A DNA stretch of 64,000 nt from Gillisella terrae (GCF_004801395.1 NZ_SSOA01000012.1:62001-126000), one strand, 5' to 3'; shown: positions 43,363-52,479, counted from the stretch's first letter. Numbers and translations: made by a program. The notes: a model not told the origin generated them from the letters alone.

Positions 43363-43587
43363 AATAGGGGTAGTGATGAGGGCATTCTTGAGGGGGGCAT
43401 CATGGGGTCGTGATGCGAAATTGTGAACCTCAAGGTTGATGCAAATAGGGGGTACACGTTTGCAATCAATAATGTTCTAATAATTGAAATTCTTCTACGA
43501 AAAGTGAAAATCCATGGTCAGCAAAAGCTGCTGATATTTGCTAAAATGCACTGTATTTTTGCAGGTTTACGGCAAAGCTGGATGCCG

Positions 43588-43738
43588 GTTTCACACAGCA
43601 CGACACAAACGTTTTTAGCGCGTGAAGAACCCCTCACCAACCCTCCCCACAAGGGGGAGGGAGTCTGTCGCATTCCGTACGGGTGTGGGAGTTCTCACCA
43701 AAAATCATTCAAAAGCACAAACTGAACGACGTATTCTA
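43588..43738. mobile_element. MITE-like repeat, type C core, right end missing
   Basis: End GTTTCACACAGCACGACACA (43588-43607) and core CCCCACAAGGGGGAGGGAGT (43645-43664) with CTCACCAAAAATCATTCAAA (43695 onwards) match the copy at 36.86-37.09 kb. It stops at about 43738 where a RIME-like unit begins. Confidence 0.7.
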
Positions 43739-43751
43739 ATGAATAATTTCT

Positions 43752-43856
43752 TACAGCACCGTGCGCCATATATGGCGCACAAAAGATGCTGTAACACTCT
43801 AAAACTGCAGCGTAATTCCTTAAATCGATTCCGATTTAAGGAATTACGCAGTAGAG
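43752..43856. repeat. RIME-like bipartite repeat, complete copy
   Basis: TACAGCACCGTGCGCCATAT / ATGGCGCACAAAAGATGCTG plus AATTCCTTAAATCGATTCCG / ATTTAAGGAATTACGCAGTA. This is the clearest full-length copy and serves as the type unit for the window. Confidence 0.88.
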
Positions 43857-44262
43857 TTTGTCAGGGAAAAGTGGTCACCGGTTTTACTGATCAGACAAAC
43901 GAAAACAAGGGAATCGAGAGTCTGTCTGGTTCAATCTCACAGTACACGACGCATAGGTTTTACCGGATAGCTCACCCCCCTCTGTCCTGCCGGGCATCTC
44001 CCCCGCAAGGAGGGAGATCGACAAAAAGCAACCCTATTGCTCAACAGCATACGTCCTATGTGTCGGAAATCACGAGTTCATTGTGAGAAACGAGCGGGAA
44101 CGCCTATCCGATCTCCCTCCTTGAGGCGGGGTGAGGAGCGGTCCGCGAAGCGGAGTAATCGATCCAGTGAATCGATTGCAGCAACGAACGCTGGCAAGCC
44201 AGAGGGGGGTAAACGGCACATAAAGGCGTTTATGTCGTGTACTATGGTTCAGTTTGAGCCTG
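43857..44262. mobile_element. MITE-like repeat, inverted copy with insertion, plus tail repeat
   Basis: The tail repeat (GTTTGTCAGGGAAAAGTGGT, 43855 onwards) precedes TTCAATCTCACAGTACACGA (43931-43950) and ends near TGTCGTGTACTATGGTTC (44233-44250). Between them lies the inverse of 2110-2340, interrupted near 44128-44195 by about 70 bp that carry GGAGTAATCGATCCAGTGAA / TCGATT, similar to the insert at 7834-7855. It has no coding capacity. Confidence 0.75.
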
Positions 44263-44334
44263 ACAGGGGGCTAGAGTGTGTTTTGCTGGCCACATAGGGC
44301 AATCGCTGCTGTCAGGTTGCGCAAACCAGAGAGG

Positions 44335-44440
44335 CTACAGCGCCGTGCGCCATATATGGCGCACGGCGCTGAAGCTCTTTAGTTCTGATGTGTAATTTTC
44401 TCTTTAAACCGGTAACGGTTTAAAGAATTATGCAGTAAGG
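44335..44440. repeat. RIME-like bipartite repeat
   Basis: CTACAGCGCCGTGCGCCATA / TATGGCGCACGGCGCTG and AATTTTCTCTTTAAACCGGT / AACGGTTTAAAGAATTATGC. It differs from the other copies by a compensatory change in both arms of the inner stem. It lies 52 bp after the mucR stop codon and may serve as its terminator. Confidence 0.85.
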
Positions 44441-44491
44441 CTCTGGTTCGAACACCATAATCATGCGTGAAAAGCCGAGCTGCCTGAAACC

Positions 44492-44923
44492 TTACTTGGC
44501 GCGACGGCGGCGCTGACCGAGGCCCATTTCCTTGGCCAGACGCGAACGGGCTTCGGCATAAGCGGGCGCAACCATTGGGTAATCAGCAGGCAGATCCCAC
44601 TTTTCGCGGTATTCTTCAGGGCTGATGGCGTGATGCGTCATCAGGTGGCGCTTGAGCGATTTGAACGAGCCGCCGCATTCAAGGCAGATAATCTGGTCGC
44701 CTTGAATAGACTTGCGCACAGCCACGGCTGGCTTTTGCTTTTCAACCACCGACACCACCGGGGCAGGCGACGATGTGTTGGCCAGCGCGCCGTGAACGTC
44801 CGAGATCAGATGCGAGATGTCCCCAATTGGCACAACATGGTTTGTCACATAGGCAGCAACAATTTCTGCCGTCAGTTCTACAAGTAGATCGTTCTCAGAC
44901 GACCCAAATACGCCTTCAGTCAT
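44492..44923 (-). CDS. mucR: MucR/Ros-family zinc-finger transcriptional regulator
   Basis: This 143-residue protein has an N-terminal oligomerisation region (residues about 8-50; [17 protein letters not shown]) and a C-terminal Ros-type C2H2 zinc finger, [19 protein letters not shown] (about 79-97; Cys-x2-Cys-x9-His-x3-4-His). In rhizobia such proteins act as nucleoid-associated regulators of exopolysaccharide, motility and virulence genes, binding AT-rich DNA. The 418-bp AT-rich region upstream fits autoregulation. It follows a dense repeat block and precedes the 3' end of the Mrp operon, with which it is probably not co-transcribed. Confidence 0.95.
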   Translation of the reverse strand: MTEGVFGSSENDLLVELTAEIVAAYVTNHVVPIGDISHLISDVHGALANTSSPAPVVSVVEKQKPAVAVRKSIQGDQIICLECGGSFKSLKRHLMTHHAISPEEYREKWDLPADYPMVAPAYAEARSRLAKEMGLGQRRRRAK

Positions 44924-45341
44924 TTCTTTCTCCTGTCATCTACTTATCTGCGGATCGTTTGCCACCACCGCTGATCATTCGTTGTGCCAGTAAAACCGGC
45001 TTTTTATCGTCGCCTTACGCTATTTCTACCATAAATCCATTTGGATCCCGGTGTGTTCTCAAAACCTCAGGTGCCACAGGCGGGCACAGCCGAGATCAAT
45101 AAGCTCTTCACGCATGGGACCGGGATGTTTGTGCACGATTAAAAAGTCTTGCTCAAATTTTGCCGGAGCGAATATTCATGACGAATATCCAGTGTGAAAT
45201 TAAATAGCTCGGTTATTGGATTATCAAGATCGATAAAAAAGTCCAGTTCCGATTTATAGATTTCTATAAGTGAGTAGAAATGTATATCGTGCAGAATATG
45301 ATGCAGGCTCTGCTCTTGAGATACTTAACAAGCGTGACTGT
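44924..45341. other. AT-rich region upstream of mucR
   Basis: There is no convincing gene; the AT-rich stretch at 45140-45300 is the kind of DNA MucR binds. CGAATATT (45171) and CGAATATC (45184) form a direct repeat. It also contains the 3' untranslated end of the Mrp operon. Confidence 0.5.
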
Positions 45342-45707
45342 TCACGTTTTGTTAACCATAGCATTCTTGGAATTTGTCTCGTCATTGCTCATTTCATCCA
45401 GCACGGTGGCGGCCGCCAGCGGATAGCCAACGTGGTGGGCGGCCTTGGCCAGCAGGTGCGCAGACACAGGTGCTGTCAGGATGAAGAAGAAAAAACCCGC
45501 CACAGCCCTTGCGAATACAGTGAGTTCACCCGAATAAAGGCCCACAGCGAGTAATAAAAGACCGGAGCCGACTGTGCCAGCTTTGGATGCGGCATGCATG
45601 CGGGTGTAGAGGTCCGGCAGGCGATTGATGCCGATTGCAGCAATAACCGAGAATAATGACCCTGCAAGGATAAGAACTGAAATGAAAATTGCCAGCGCGA
45701 GTTCCAT
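45342..45707 (-). CDS. mrpG: Mrp/Pha antiporter subunit G
   Basis: This 121-residue protein has three hydrophobic helices. GSLFSVIAAIGINRLPDLYTRMHAASKAGTVG-type sequence (read as AIGINRLPDLYTRMHAASK, about residues 25-43) is the MrpG hallmark. It is a small membrane subunit of the Mrp (Pha in Sinorhizobium) cation/proton antiporter, needed for complex assembly. It starts one base into the mrpF stop codon and is the last operon gene. Confidence 0.92.
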   Translation of the reverse strand: MELALAIFISVLILAGSLFSVIAAIGINRLPDLYTRMHAASKAGTVGSGLLLLAVGLYSGELTVFARAVAGFFFFILTAPVSAHLLAKAAHHVGYPLAAATVLDEMSNDETNSKNAMVNKT

Positions 45708-46120
45708 TACTTTGTCTCCTTTTGGGACAGGTCGGATCTAATATTTGCCCGCTCCTCGTGGGATGTTTTTTTTCCCTTTTCCACAGCTAATTGTTCGGCC
45801 GCCGCACGTATTGCCGGCTCTGTTTCCTCCGAATCACCGATCTTGCCGCGCAGCATGATGTAGCGGGCGAAAGCAACCGTGGTCAAAAAGCCCACCAGGC
45901 CCAGTGAAATGGCAATATCGATATAGAGATTATAGCCGGAGCGAATCGCAAACACGGCAATAAAGCCGATCACAATGGCAACCAGCATATCCAGCGCCAG
46001 CACGCGATCGGGCAGGGTGGGGCCACGCATGACGCGATACACCGTCAGCAAAAAGGCGATGGCCAGAAGAAACAAACCGGCGTTGCCAGAGTAATGAATC
46101 AATGTTTGCGCCGGGGTCAT
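45707..46120 (-). CDS. mrpF: Mrp/Pha antiporter subunit F with long C-terminal tail
   Basis: This 137-residue protein contains three helices and the family block [20 protein letters not shown] (about residues 24-43). MrpF is usually about 90-95 residues; here a hydrophilic tail of about 40 residues ([20 protein letters not shown] and a Lys/Glu/Arg-rich end) is added on the cytoplasmic side. It overlaps mrpE by four bases and mrpG by one. Confidence 0.92.
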   Translation of the reverse strand: MTPAQTLIHYSGNAGLFLLAIAFLLTVYRVMRGPTLPDRVLALDMLVAIVIGFIAVFAIRSGYNLYIDIAISLGLVGFLTTVAFARYIMLRGKIGDSEETEPAIRAAAEQLAVEKGKKTSHEERANIRSDLSQKETK

Positions 46121-46590
46121 TGAAACACCTCCAGAATTTTACGCTCAAATCCGTCAGCAATATCGCGCCTTGCCCCTTCGGGATCGCTGCAATCGAGGGC
46201 GTGTACATAAAGTGTCTTGCGATCTTCTGACACATCCACCGACAGTGTGCCCGGTGTGAGTGTGATCAGATTGGCCAGCAGGGTAATCTCGATATCGCTG
46301 GTGACCTTCAGCGGATAGGCAAAAATACCCGGCTGCACATGGAGTTTTGGTGACAGAACCAGCACGGTGACTTTCCATGCGGATTTGGCCAGCTCTACCA
46401 GGAATAGGCCAAACAGCGAGAAGATCCGCACCATGCGCACGAGGTAATTGGCACTATTGACCTGCTCGCGCAGCAGCCAGACGATGATAACCGACAGACA
46501 AAAGCCAAACAGCAGGTTGTGCACCGTGGCACTGCCGCTGACCGCTACCCACATCACGCCCATGAGCAAATTGACAATCAGCAATCTCAT
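46117..46590 (-). CDS. mrpE: Mrp/Pha antiporter subunit E
   Basis: This 157-residue membrane protein has two N-terminal hydrophobic regions and the MrpE blocks [19 protein letters not shown] (about residues 75-93) and [20 protein letters not shown] (about 103-122). It overlaps mrpD and mrpF by four bases each (ATGA), showing translational coupling. Confidence 0.93.
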   Translation of the reverse strand: MRLLIVNLLMGVMWVAVSGSATVHNLLFGFCLSVIIVWLLREQVNSANYLVRMVRIFSLFGLFLVELAKSAWKVTVLVLSPKLHVQPGIFAYPLKVTSDIEITLLANLITLTPGTLSVDVSEDRKTLYVHALDCSDPEGARRDIADGFERKILEVFQ

Positions 46591-48152
46591 GGCTGCGGCT
46601 CCCTGGAAAACACTGAGGTGATGTAGGCGGTTGGGTCAAGCAAGCCGTCGGCGGCGTCTTGCGACAGGTGGATCAAGGGTTCGGGAAACAGGCCGAACCA
46701 GACAATCAGGGCGGTGAGTGCCACAATGGGGGCCACAGCCAGGCGCGGCAATGTCAGTTGTTTCTCAAAGCTTTCGCCCGTGGGTTCAGGCCGCCAATAG
46801 GCCAGCACAAACACACGCGCCATGGCGATGGTGGTGAGAAAGCCCGCCAGCAAAATGCTGAAAGCCATCCACCATCCGCCAATATCGAGCGATGCTTTCA
46901 GCAACATGGCCTTGGGCCAGAAGCCGGAAAATGGCGGCAGGCCGCTGGCTGCAAAAAACAGCGCCAGAGACAGAAAGGAAAAGGCTGGATTGGCGCGATA
47001 AATCCCCGCCAGTCCGTGCAGGGAAAATGTGCCGCTCATGCGCCCGGCAAGGCCGATGACAAAGTAAAGGGCAGCCATCAGCAACATCGAATGCAAGGCA
47101 TAGAAAATGGCAGCGCTGACGCCCGCCACTCCGCCTATCGCAATACCGGCCAGCATATAGCCGATGCCGGAGATAACGATAAAGCCCATCAATCGGCGGC
47201 TATCGGCCTGCGCAATGGCCCCGAGCGCGCCAATCACCATGGTGGCGCAGGCGGCAATGCTCAAGATCAGGCTCAACTGTTCGCGCTCCACCGGCAGCAG
47301 CATCACCACCACACGGATCAAACTATAGATACCCACCTTGGTGAGCAGCGCGCCAAACAGGGCGGAAACGACAATGCGTGGCGTATGGTAGGAGGCGGGC
47401 AGCCAGAAATTCACCGGAAAGGCGGCGGCCTTCATGGCAAAGGCCAGGGTAAACAGCGTCGCCAGCGTCATCAATGGTGCCGTGTCGCGCAGGTCATTGG
47501 CCTTGCGGGCAAGGTCGGCCAGGTTGAGCGTGCCGAAGCTGGAATAAACCAGACCGACGGTGATCAGAAACAGCGTGGTGGCAATCAGGTTCAGCACCGC
47601 ATATTTCAACGCGCCATCGATCTGTTCGCGCTCCGACCCCAGGATCAACATGCCGAACGACGAGATCAGCAAGACTTCAAACCAGACATAGAGATTGAAG
47701 AGGTCGCCGGTCAGAAATGCACCGCTGACACCGGCCATCAACACCAGCAAAAACGGAAAAAACCCATAGCGGCGACCGGAGGTATTGATGTCGCCCAAGG
47801 CATATATGCCGCCCGCCAAGGCCACAATGGCCGATGACAGGGCAAAGAGTGCGCCGGTCAAATCCACCGTGAAGGCAATGCCAAACGGCGGCAGCCAGCG
47901 GCCCATCATCACGGTCAGCGGACCATGCACGGCGACATGATAGAGCAAGACGGCATCAATCAGCACCAGCAGAGCAAGGGCAGGCAGCGCTACATAAGGA
48001 TGGCGGCGGGTGTGCTCGCGCATCATCATCAATCCGGCACCCACAGAAAGGCACAGTGCAACGGGCAGAATTGGCAGCCATTGCGCCCATGTTGTTGGTT
48101 CGCTGACCAAAGCTGCGGCAAGGGCTGTGGCGTCTATGTTTGATGCGGCCAT
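46587..48152 (-). CDS. mrpD: Mrp/Pha antiporter subunit D (NuoL/M/N-like)
   Basis: This 521-residue polytopic protein has about 14 helices and is related to proton-pumping subunits of complex I. Key visible regions are LFNLYVWFEVLLISSFGMLI with the conserved Glu (about residue 137), FAMKAAAFPVNFWLPASYHT with the Lys (about 219), and ALFGALLTKVGIYSLIRVVV. These form the proton path. It begins 58 bp after mrpC, the only real gap in the operon. Confidence 0.95.
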   Translation of the reverse strand: MAASNIDATALAAALVSEPTTWAQWLPILPVALCLSVGAGLMMMREHTRRHPYVALPALALLVLIDAVLLYHVAVHGPLTVMMGRWLPPFGIAFTVDLTGALFALSSAIVALAGGIYALGDINTSGRRYGFFPFLLVLMAGVSGAFLTGDLFNLYVWFEVLLISSFGMLILGSEREQIDGALKYAVLNLIATTLFLITVGLVYSSFGTLNLADLARKANDLRDTAPLMTLATLFTLAFAMKAAAFPVNFWLPASYHTPRIVVSALFGALLTKVGIYSLIRVVVMLLPVEREQLSLILSIAACATMVIGALGAIAQADSRRLMGFIVISGIGYMLAGIAIGGVAGVSAAIFYALHSMLLMAALYFVIGLAGRMSGTFSLHGLAGIYRANPAFSFLSLALFFAASGLPPFSGFWPKAMLLKASLDIGGWWMAFSILLAGFLTTIAMARVFVLAYWRPEPTGESFEKQLTLPRLAVAPIVALTALIVWFGLFPEPLIHLSQDAADGLLDPTAYITSVFSREPQP

Positions 48153-48210
48153 GCTGTCCTGTCGTCTTTCTTCAAGCTATTCGCGTTTCATCGTATGGGC
48201 CGGGTGCGGA

Positions 48211-48588
48211 TTAATAGCCCAGCGGCGGCAATGGCGGATTTTTTGGCTCGGCCAGCCGCATCTCATCTGTGTCATCCGTGTCGAGATCCTGATAGGCGCG
48301 ATAGGCCAGCACCAGCAAAAAGGCAAAAAAGGAAAACGAGATAACGATGGCAGTCAGAATCAGCGCCTGCGGCAGCGGGTTGGCGGCGGTCATGGGCAGG
48401 GTTTCTTGTCCAGCCAGCATGATGGGTGGCACCTCGCGGGTCAGGCGGCCTGCGGTAAACAGCGCCAGATTGACCGCATTGCCAAGGATGACAATGCCCA
48501 GCAGCACGCGCACGATATGGCGCGACATGATCAGGTAAAAGGCGGTGGTGGCAAACAGGCCAACGACAATCGAAAAAATCGCTTCCAT
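48211..48588 (-). CDS. mrpC: Mrp/Pha antiporter subunit C (NuoK-like)
   Basis: This 125-residue protein has three helices and is homologous to NuoK: VVGLFATTAFYLIMSRHIVR, LLGIVILGNAVNLALFTAGR and PLPQALILTAIVISFSFFAF are the family blocks. It starts on the last base of the mrpB stop codon. Confidence 0.94.
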   Translation of the reverse strand: MEAIFSIVVGLFATTAFYLIMSRHIVRVLLGIVILGNAVNLALFTAGRLTREVPPIMLAGQETLPMTAANPLPQALILTAIVISFSFFAFLLVLAYRAYQDLDTDDTDEMRLAEPKNPPLPPLGY

Positions 48589-49007
48589 CAGTCATGATCC
48601 CTTTCGGCCAGCGATAGCGCAATTGAGGTAATCGCCCCCACGACCACCAGATAGACGCCAATGTCAAAGCTGATCACCGTGGCCAGCGGCACTTCCACGC
48701 CCAGAATATGCGGATAGATCCACAAGCCGGTCATAAAGGGCACACCGGCAAAGGCCGACACAAAGCCCGACAGGCAGGCGACCAAAAGGCCAGCCCCGGC
48801 AATGGAGAGCGGATGCGCCCGCAACGCCCGGCGCACGGCCTGCACACCAAAGGCAATGCCATAAATGGAGAAGGCGGAGGCCGCGATCAAACCACCAATA
48901 AAGCCGCCGCCGGGTTCATTGTGGCCGCGCAGCAGCACAAACAGCGAAAACAGCAGCATCAGGGCGGTAACGAACGGGGTGACGGTGCGTAAAATCAGGG
49001 TGTTCAT
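48588..49007 (-). CDS. mrpB: Mrp/Pha antiporter subunit B
   Basis: This 139-residue membrane protein has four helices and the MrpB motif LLRGHNEPGGGFIGGLIAAS (about residues 25-44). It overlaps mrpA by four bases. mrpB is separate here rather than fused to mrpA, so the operon is of the seven-gene type. Confidence 0.94.
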   Translation of the reverse strand: MNTLILRTVTPFVTALMLLFSLFVLLRGHNEPGGGFIGGLIAASAFSIYGIAFGVQAVRRALRAHPLSIAGAGLLVACLSGFVSAFAGVPFMTGLWIYPHILGVEVPLATVISFDIGVYLVVVGAITSIALSLAERDHD

Positions 49008-51382
49008 GCGTCGCCTCCCTCAGATCTGATCTCTTGCGGTTTGGTGATAGCAGCGGGGGCGCGCTTGGGCGCGCGAATGCGGATCAGCGCCAGAATGGCA
49101 AGACCCGTGATCATGACCACCGAGATTTCACCCATGGTATCCACGCCGCGGAAGTCAACAATGATGACGTTGACGACGTTGGAGCCGTGCGCGATGACTT
49201 TGGAATAGCTGTTGAAAAATTCGGTCAGGGTCTGATCCAGCGGGCGCTCGGTGACCTTGAGCAGCATCAGTGTGAGCCCGACACCTGTCACCACCGCCAC
49301 CGTGCCATCCAGCAGCACCTGCGGCAGGGGGCGGTGATCGCTGGGGTGCAGTTTCAACCGCGTCATCACCAGCGCCAGAATGACCACCGAGAGGGTTTCG
49401 ATCATAAACTGGGTAAAGGACAGATCAGGCGCGCCAAACAGCAGGAAAATCACCGAAATGGCAAAGCCCTGAATGCCCAGAGAGACGATTGCCGTCAATC
49501 GGTTTTCCGATTTCAGCACGGCAAACAGACCGGCCACCGCAATCAGCAGGAAGGCCGCTTCGTGCAGCGCGATTTTGTCTGGAAGCGCGGGCATGGCTGG
49601 CAATTCGCCAAACACCACCATTGGGATCAGGAAGGCGCAAGCCGTGATGATCAGGGTGACCGTCACATAAACATCCAGCCGCCCGCCGTGAATGATATTG
49701 GTGAAGCGATAGGCAAAGCGCACCAGTGCCGTCATCAGAACATCAAAGCCGCGATCCGGCCCCGGCCCCATGGCATCCAAAAGCCTCGCCAGCAGCGCAC
49801 GAAACGCTGTGAGTTGCCAAAACAGCGCAACACCCATGGCAATGGTCAGCAGCGATAGGCCCAGTGGAATGCCAATATGGGGCACCACACTGATCTCCAC
49901 GCTGCGGGCTTCGCCCGCAACCGCACTGACCATCGGAGTGGAAAAGAGAGCGTGAAACGTGCTTGAGAAAACGCCTGCCAAAACCGCCAGCACCCCAAGG
50001 GTCAATGGTCCCAGCCACAACAGGGCGGGGCCTTCATGGGCTTTGGTGGCGGCTTCGGACTTTTGGCCCAAAAACGGCTTGAAGGCGAGCGTCAAGCCGG
50101 TGACCATCATCAATGCATTGCCAACAACGGCCACGGTTGTGAACAGGATGGCGCGAAGATTGCCGCTGGCAAGCGAGGCATAAATCTCTTCTTTCGCCAG
50201 AAAGCCAACAAAAGGCGGCAGGCCCGCCATGGACAATCCACCCAAAAGGGCGGCAGCAAAGGTGATGGGCATGGGCTTTGCCAGACCACCCAGCTTGGTG
50301 ACCTCGCGGGTGCCTGCCTCGTGATCAATGAGACCCGCCACCATGAACAGCCCGCCCTTGAACAGCGAATGGGCGATCAGATAGAGCACGGCTGCGGTGA
50401 TGGCATGGGGAGAGCCAAAGCCGGTCAGCATCACCATCAGACCCAGCGAGGCAACGGTGGTATAGGCCAGCATTTGCTTGAGGTCGGTCTGGCGCACCGC
50501 GATCACCGAGCCGACAATCAGCGTGACACCGCCAAAAAACGGCAGGAGGATTTCCCATGCGGGCGTTCCGCCCAGCACCGGTTGCAGGCGCATCAGCAGA
50601 TAGACACCGGCTTTGACCATGGTGGCCGAATGCAGATAGGCCGACACCGGGGTGGGGGCCTCCATGGCGTTTGGCAACCACACGTGAAAGGGAAATTGCG
50701 CCGATTTGGTAAAGGCACCGCCCAAAATCAACAGCAGTGTCACGAGATAGAACGGGCTTGCTTTGACCAGATTTTCGCTGTGCACCAGCATGGAAAGCTG
50801 GGTGACGCCGGAAATATTCCAAAGCAGGATCACACCCGCCAGCAGCGCCAAACCGCCGCCACCTGTGACCACCAGCGCTTGCAGGGCGGCGCGGCGCGAG
50901 GCCGCTCGGTCGCTGTCAAAGCCGATCAGCAGGAAGGAGGTGATCGAGGTCAGCTCCCAATAGACAAACAGCATCAGAAAGCTGTCGGACACCACCACGC
51001 CCAGCATGGCCCCCATGAAGAGGAAAATGAAGGATAAAAACCGCCCCTGTTGCGGATGGCCTTTCATATAGCCGCCGGAATAGAGAATGATCAGCGTGCC
51101 GATGCCGGTAATCAGCAGCGCAAAGGTCAGCGACAAGCCGTCCAGAAACCATGAAAAACTCAGGTTCAGGCTCGGCACCCAGGCATAGCCGCCGGTCACG
51201 GCACCGCCAGCGGCAATCTCTGGCACAAAGCTTGCAAATTTCAGGAAGGATAGGAAAGGGATGATGGCCAGAAGCCATGCCGCCTTATGTCCAAGCCGGT
51301 GTGTCAGCGTCGGTGCCAATAATGCGCCCGCAAAGGGCAACAGCAAAGCCAGCAAAGTCATACCGGCGACATCAGCGATCAT
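49004..51382 (-). CDS. mrpA: Mrp/Pha antiporter subunit A (NuoL-like)
   Basis: This largest subunit has 792 residues, starting at ATG 51382 (MIADVAGMTLLALLLP) with GGAG five bases upstream; the frame's extra 17 residues upstream are unsupported. NuoL-like blocks include FLLMFVYWELTSITSFLLIG-type (Glu about 130), AQFPFHVWLPNAMEAPTPVS (about 225-244), and SATMVKAGVYLLMRLQPVLG. The C-terminal part carries the MrpA-specific extension and an MrpB-like segment (GVDTMGEISVVMITGLAILA). The complex exchanges Na+ or K+ for H+; rhizobial Pha supports alkali and K+ tolerance and symbiosis. It is the first gene of the operon. Confidence 0.95.
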   Translation of the reverse strand: MIADVAGMTLLALLLPFAGALLAPTLTHRLGHKAAWLLAIIPFLSFLKFASFVPEIAAGGAVTGGYAWVPSLNLSFSWFLDGLSLTFALLITGIGTLIILYSGGYMKGHPQQGRFLSFIFLFMGAMLGVVVSDSFLMLFVYWELTSITSFLLIGFDSDRAASRRAALQALVVTGGGGLALLAGVILLWNISGVTQLSMLVHSENLVKASPFYLVTLLLILGGAFTKSAQFPFHVWLPNAMEAPTPVSAYLHSATMVKAGVYLLMRLQPVLGGTPAWEILLPFFGGVTLIVGSVIAVRQTDLKQMLAYTTVASLGLMVMLTGFGSPHAITAAVLYLIAHSLFKGGLFMVAGLIDHEAGTREVTKLGGLAKPMPITFAAALLGGLSMAGLPPFVGFLAKEEIYASLASGNLRAILFTTVAVVGNALMMVTGLTLAFKPFLGQKSEAATKAHEGPALLWLGPLTLGVLAVLAGVFSSTFHALFSTPMVSAVAGEARSVEISVVPHIGIPLGLSLLTIAMGVALFWQLTAFRALLARLLDAMGPGPDRGFDVLMTALVRFAYRFTNIIHGGRLDVYVTVTLIITACAFLIPMVVFGELPAMPALPDKIALHEAAFLLIAVAGLFAVLKSENRLTAIVSLGIQGFAISVIFLLFGAPDLSFTQFMIETLSVVILALVMTRLKLHPSDHRPLPQVLLDGTVAVVTGVGLTLMLLKVTERPLDQTLTEFFNSYSKVIAHGSNVVNVIIVDFRGVDTMGEISVVMITGLAILALIRIRAPKRAPAAITKPQEIRSEGGDA

Positions 51383-51802
51383 CTCGTCTCCTGTCGTCAT
51401 CCTGATATGCGCCCGCATAACGGTCGCATTCATTTTATCACGCCATGCGCTCTAATTGCGCGCAATTTCCCGTTTCGTATAGCTTATAGAGCCGATGGCG
51501 CAAGCGGCACGAGACGTTTAAAATCAGCGTTAAACTAGGGATCAAACCCGTCGAGTTCCAGTGGTTAAGGGCGATTTTGTGGCTTTTCTGCCCCATTTTC
51601 TGGGTTTTTGCCGCATTTGTCGCACGGATGAGGTTTTGCGAGCTCCATCAAAAGCACGTGCAGAACGTGACATTTTTTTGTAATCGTCACTTTGTCCACA
51701 CCCCTATCCTGGGTTTGGAGGCCGTTGCGGAGGGGTGGCATGCTTGTAAGGCGCTCTGGAACGCTTATCTTTATGGCAGGTTTTAAATCAAGGAGATGGC
51801 GG
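51383..51802. other. Divergent promoter region between mrpA and msrB
   Basis: About 420 bp without a convincing gene; small ORFs such as 51577-51786 lack a ribosome binding site. An inverted repeat GTGAC (51667-51671) / GTCAC (51686-51690) flanks a T-rich centre and may be an operator; it is too weak to name. Confidence 0.45.
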
Positions 51803-52213
51803 ATGACGGAGACGAAAGAGAAAAAAGTCGAGCGCTCGGAACAGGAATGGCGCGAGCAGTTGACGCCTGAGCAATATCGCATCTTGCGTGAGCATGGCAC
51901 CGAGCGCCCGTTTACCGGTCCCTATTGGGATAATGTGCAGCCGGGGCTTTACCGCTGTGCGGGCTGCAACACGCCATTGTTTTACTCGGATACCAAGTTT
52001 GACGCGGGCTGCGGCTGGCCGAGCTATTTCGAGCCGGTCAAACCGGATGCGGTGAAAGAATATCGTGATACATCCCATGGCATGGTGCGCACAGAAATTC
52101 GATGTGCGACCTGTGATGGTCATCTGGGCCACGTGTTTCCCGATGGGCCAAAGCCAACCGGCCTGCGTTATTGCATCAACGGCTATTCGATGGTGTTTGA
52201 GCCTGCTGAATAA
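51803..52213 (+). CDS. msrB: Peptide-methionine (R)-S-oxide reductase MsrB
   Basis: This 136-residue enzyme repairs Met-R-sulfoxide in proteins. ATG 51803 ([16 protein letters not shown]) follows AGGAG. Two CxxC zinc motifs are present ([11 protein letters not shown], about residues 50-60; [20 protein letters not shown], about 97-116), and the catalytic Cys is in [12 protein letters not shown] (about 120). There is no signal peptide, so it is cytoplasmic. A strong intrinsic terminator follows 28 bp after the stop codon. Confidence 0.96.
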   Translation: MTETKEKKVERSEQEWREQLTPEQYRILREHGTERPFTGPYWDNVQPGLYRCAGCNTPLFYSDTKFDAGCGWPSYFEPVKPDAVKEYRDTSHGMVRTEIRCATCDGHLGHVFPDGPKPTGLRYCINGYSMVFEPAE

Positions 52214-52241
52214 AACGTAAGCGCTTTATATCGCTGTCTTG

Positions 52242-52275
52242 CGGTCGCCCCTCATGGGGCGGCCGTATTTTTTTT
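52242..52275 (+). terminator. Intrinsic terminator of msrB
   Basis: CGGTCGCCCC (52242-52251), loop TCAT, GGGGCGGCCG (52256-52265; one G-U pair), then TA and eight T. Confidence 0.9.
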
Positions 52276-52311
52276 GTCTTATGTTCACACCGTTGAATGC
52301 AGATCCCCTTA

Positions 52312-52367
52312 ATTCTCAGGGGTGTATATCTTGCAGATGTGGAAAATAATCCTGTATATCTGAGAAT
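52312..52367. promoter_or_regulatory. Spaced inverted repeat and paired TGTATATC motifs before the DnaA-like gene
   Basis: ATTCTCAG (52312-52319) is inverted as CTGAGAAT (52360-52367), and TGTATATC occurs at 52323 and 52353, 30 bp (about three helical turns) apart. It lies 113-168 bp before the DnaA-C-terminal-like gene, in its likely promoter. Confidence 0.4.
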
Positions 52368-52479
52368 CAATCGATAATTTCTCTTGTAAATCAACGGCAT
52401 TTTTAATTTCTATTCCCCGTGTATTCACCCAGATTTTTGACCGTGATATGAATAAAATCCTATAAAGGGGAGTTTCAAA

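Noticed and set aside
43254-43469. 71-codon minus-strand ORF overlapping the AraC 3' end
   Set aside because: It runs through the intrinsic terminator hairpin and shows no domain; the terminator itself is retained as a feature.
36885-44262. CRISPR array suspicion raised by regularly recurring GC-rich arms
   Set aside because: The copies are dispersed over kilobases, palindromic with facing arms, and have no regular spacers or cas genes.
46659-47837. Long + strand open frames opposite the mrp genes (also 49034-49858 and 50036-51037)
   Set aside because: Compositions are rich in Gln/His/Gly as expected for antisense of GC-rich coding sequence; no domains, no ribosome binding sites, and the opposite strand is clearly mrpD/mrpA.
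51667-51690. GTGAC / GTCAC inverted repeat before msrB
   Set aside because: Five-base arms with a 14-base T-rich spacer occur often by chance; mentioned only as part of the intergenic region.
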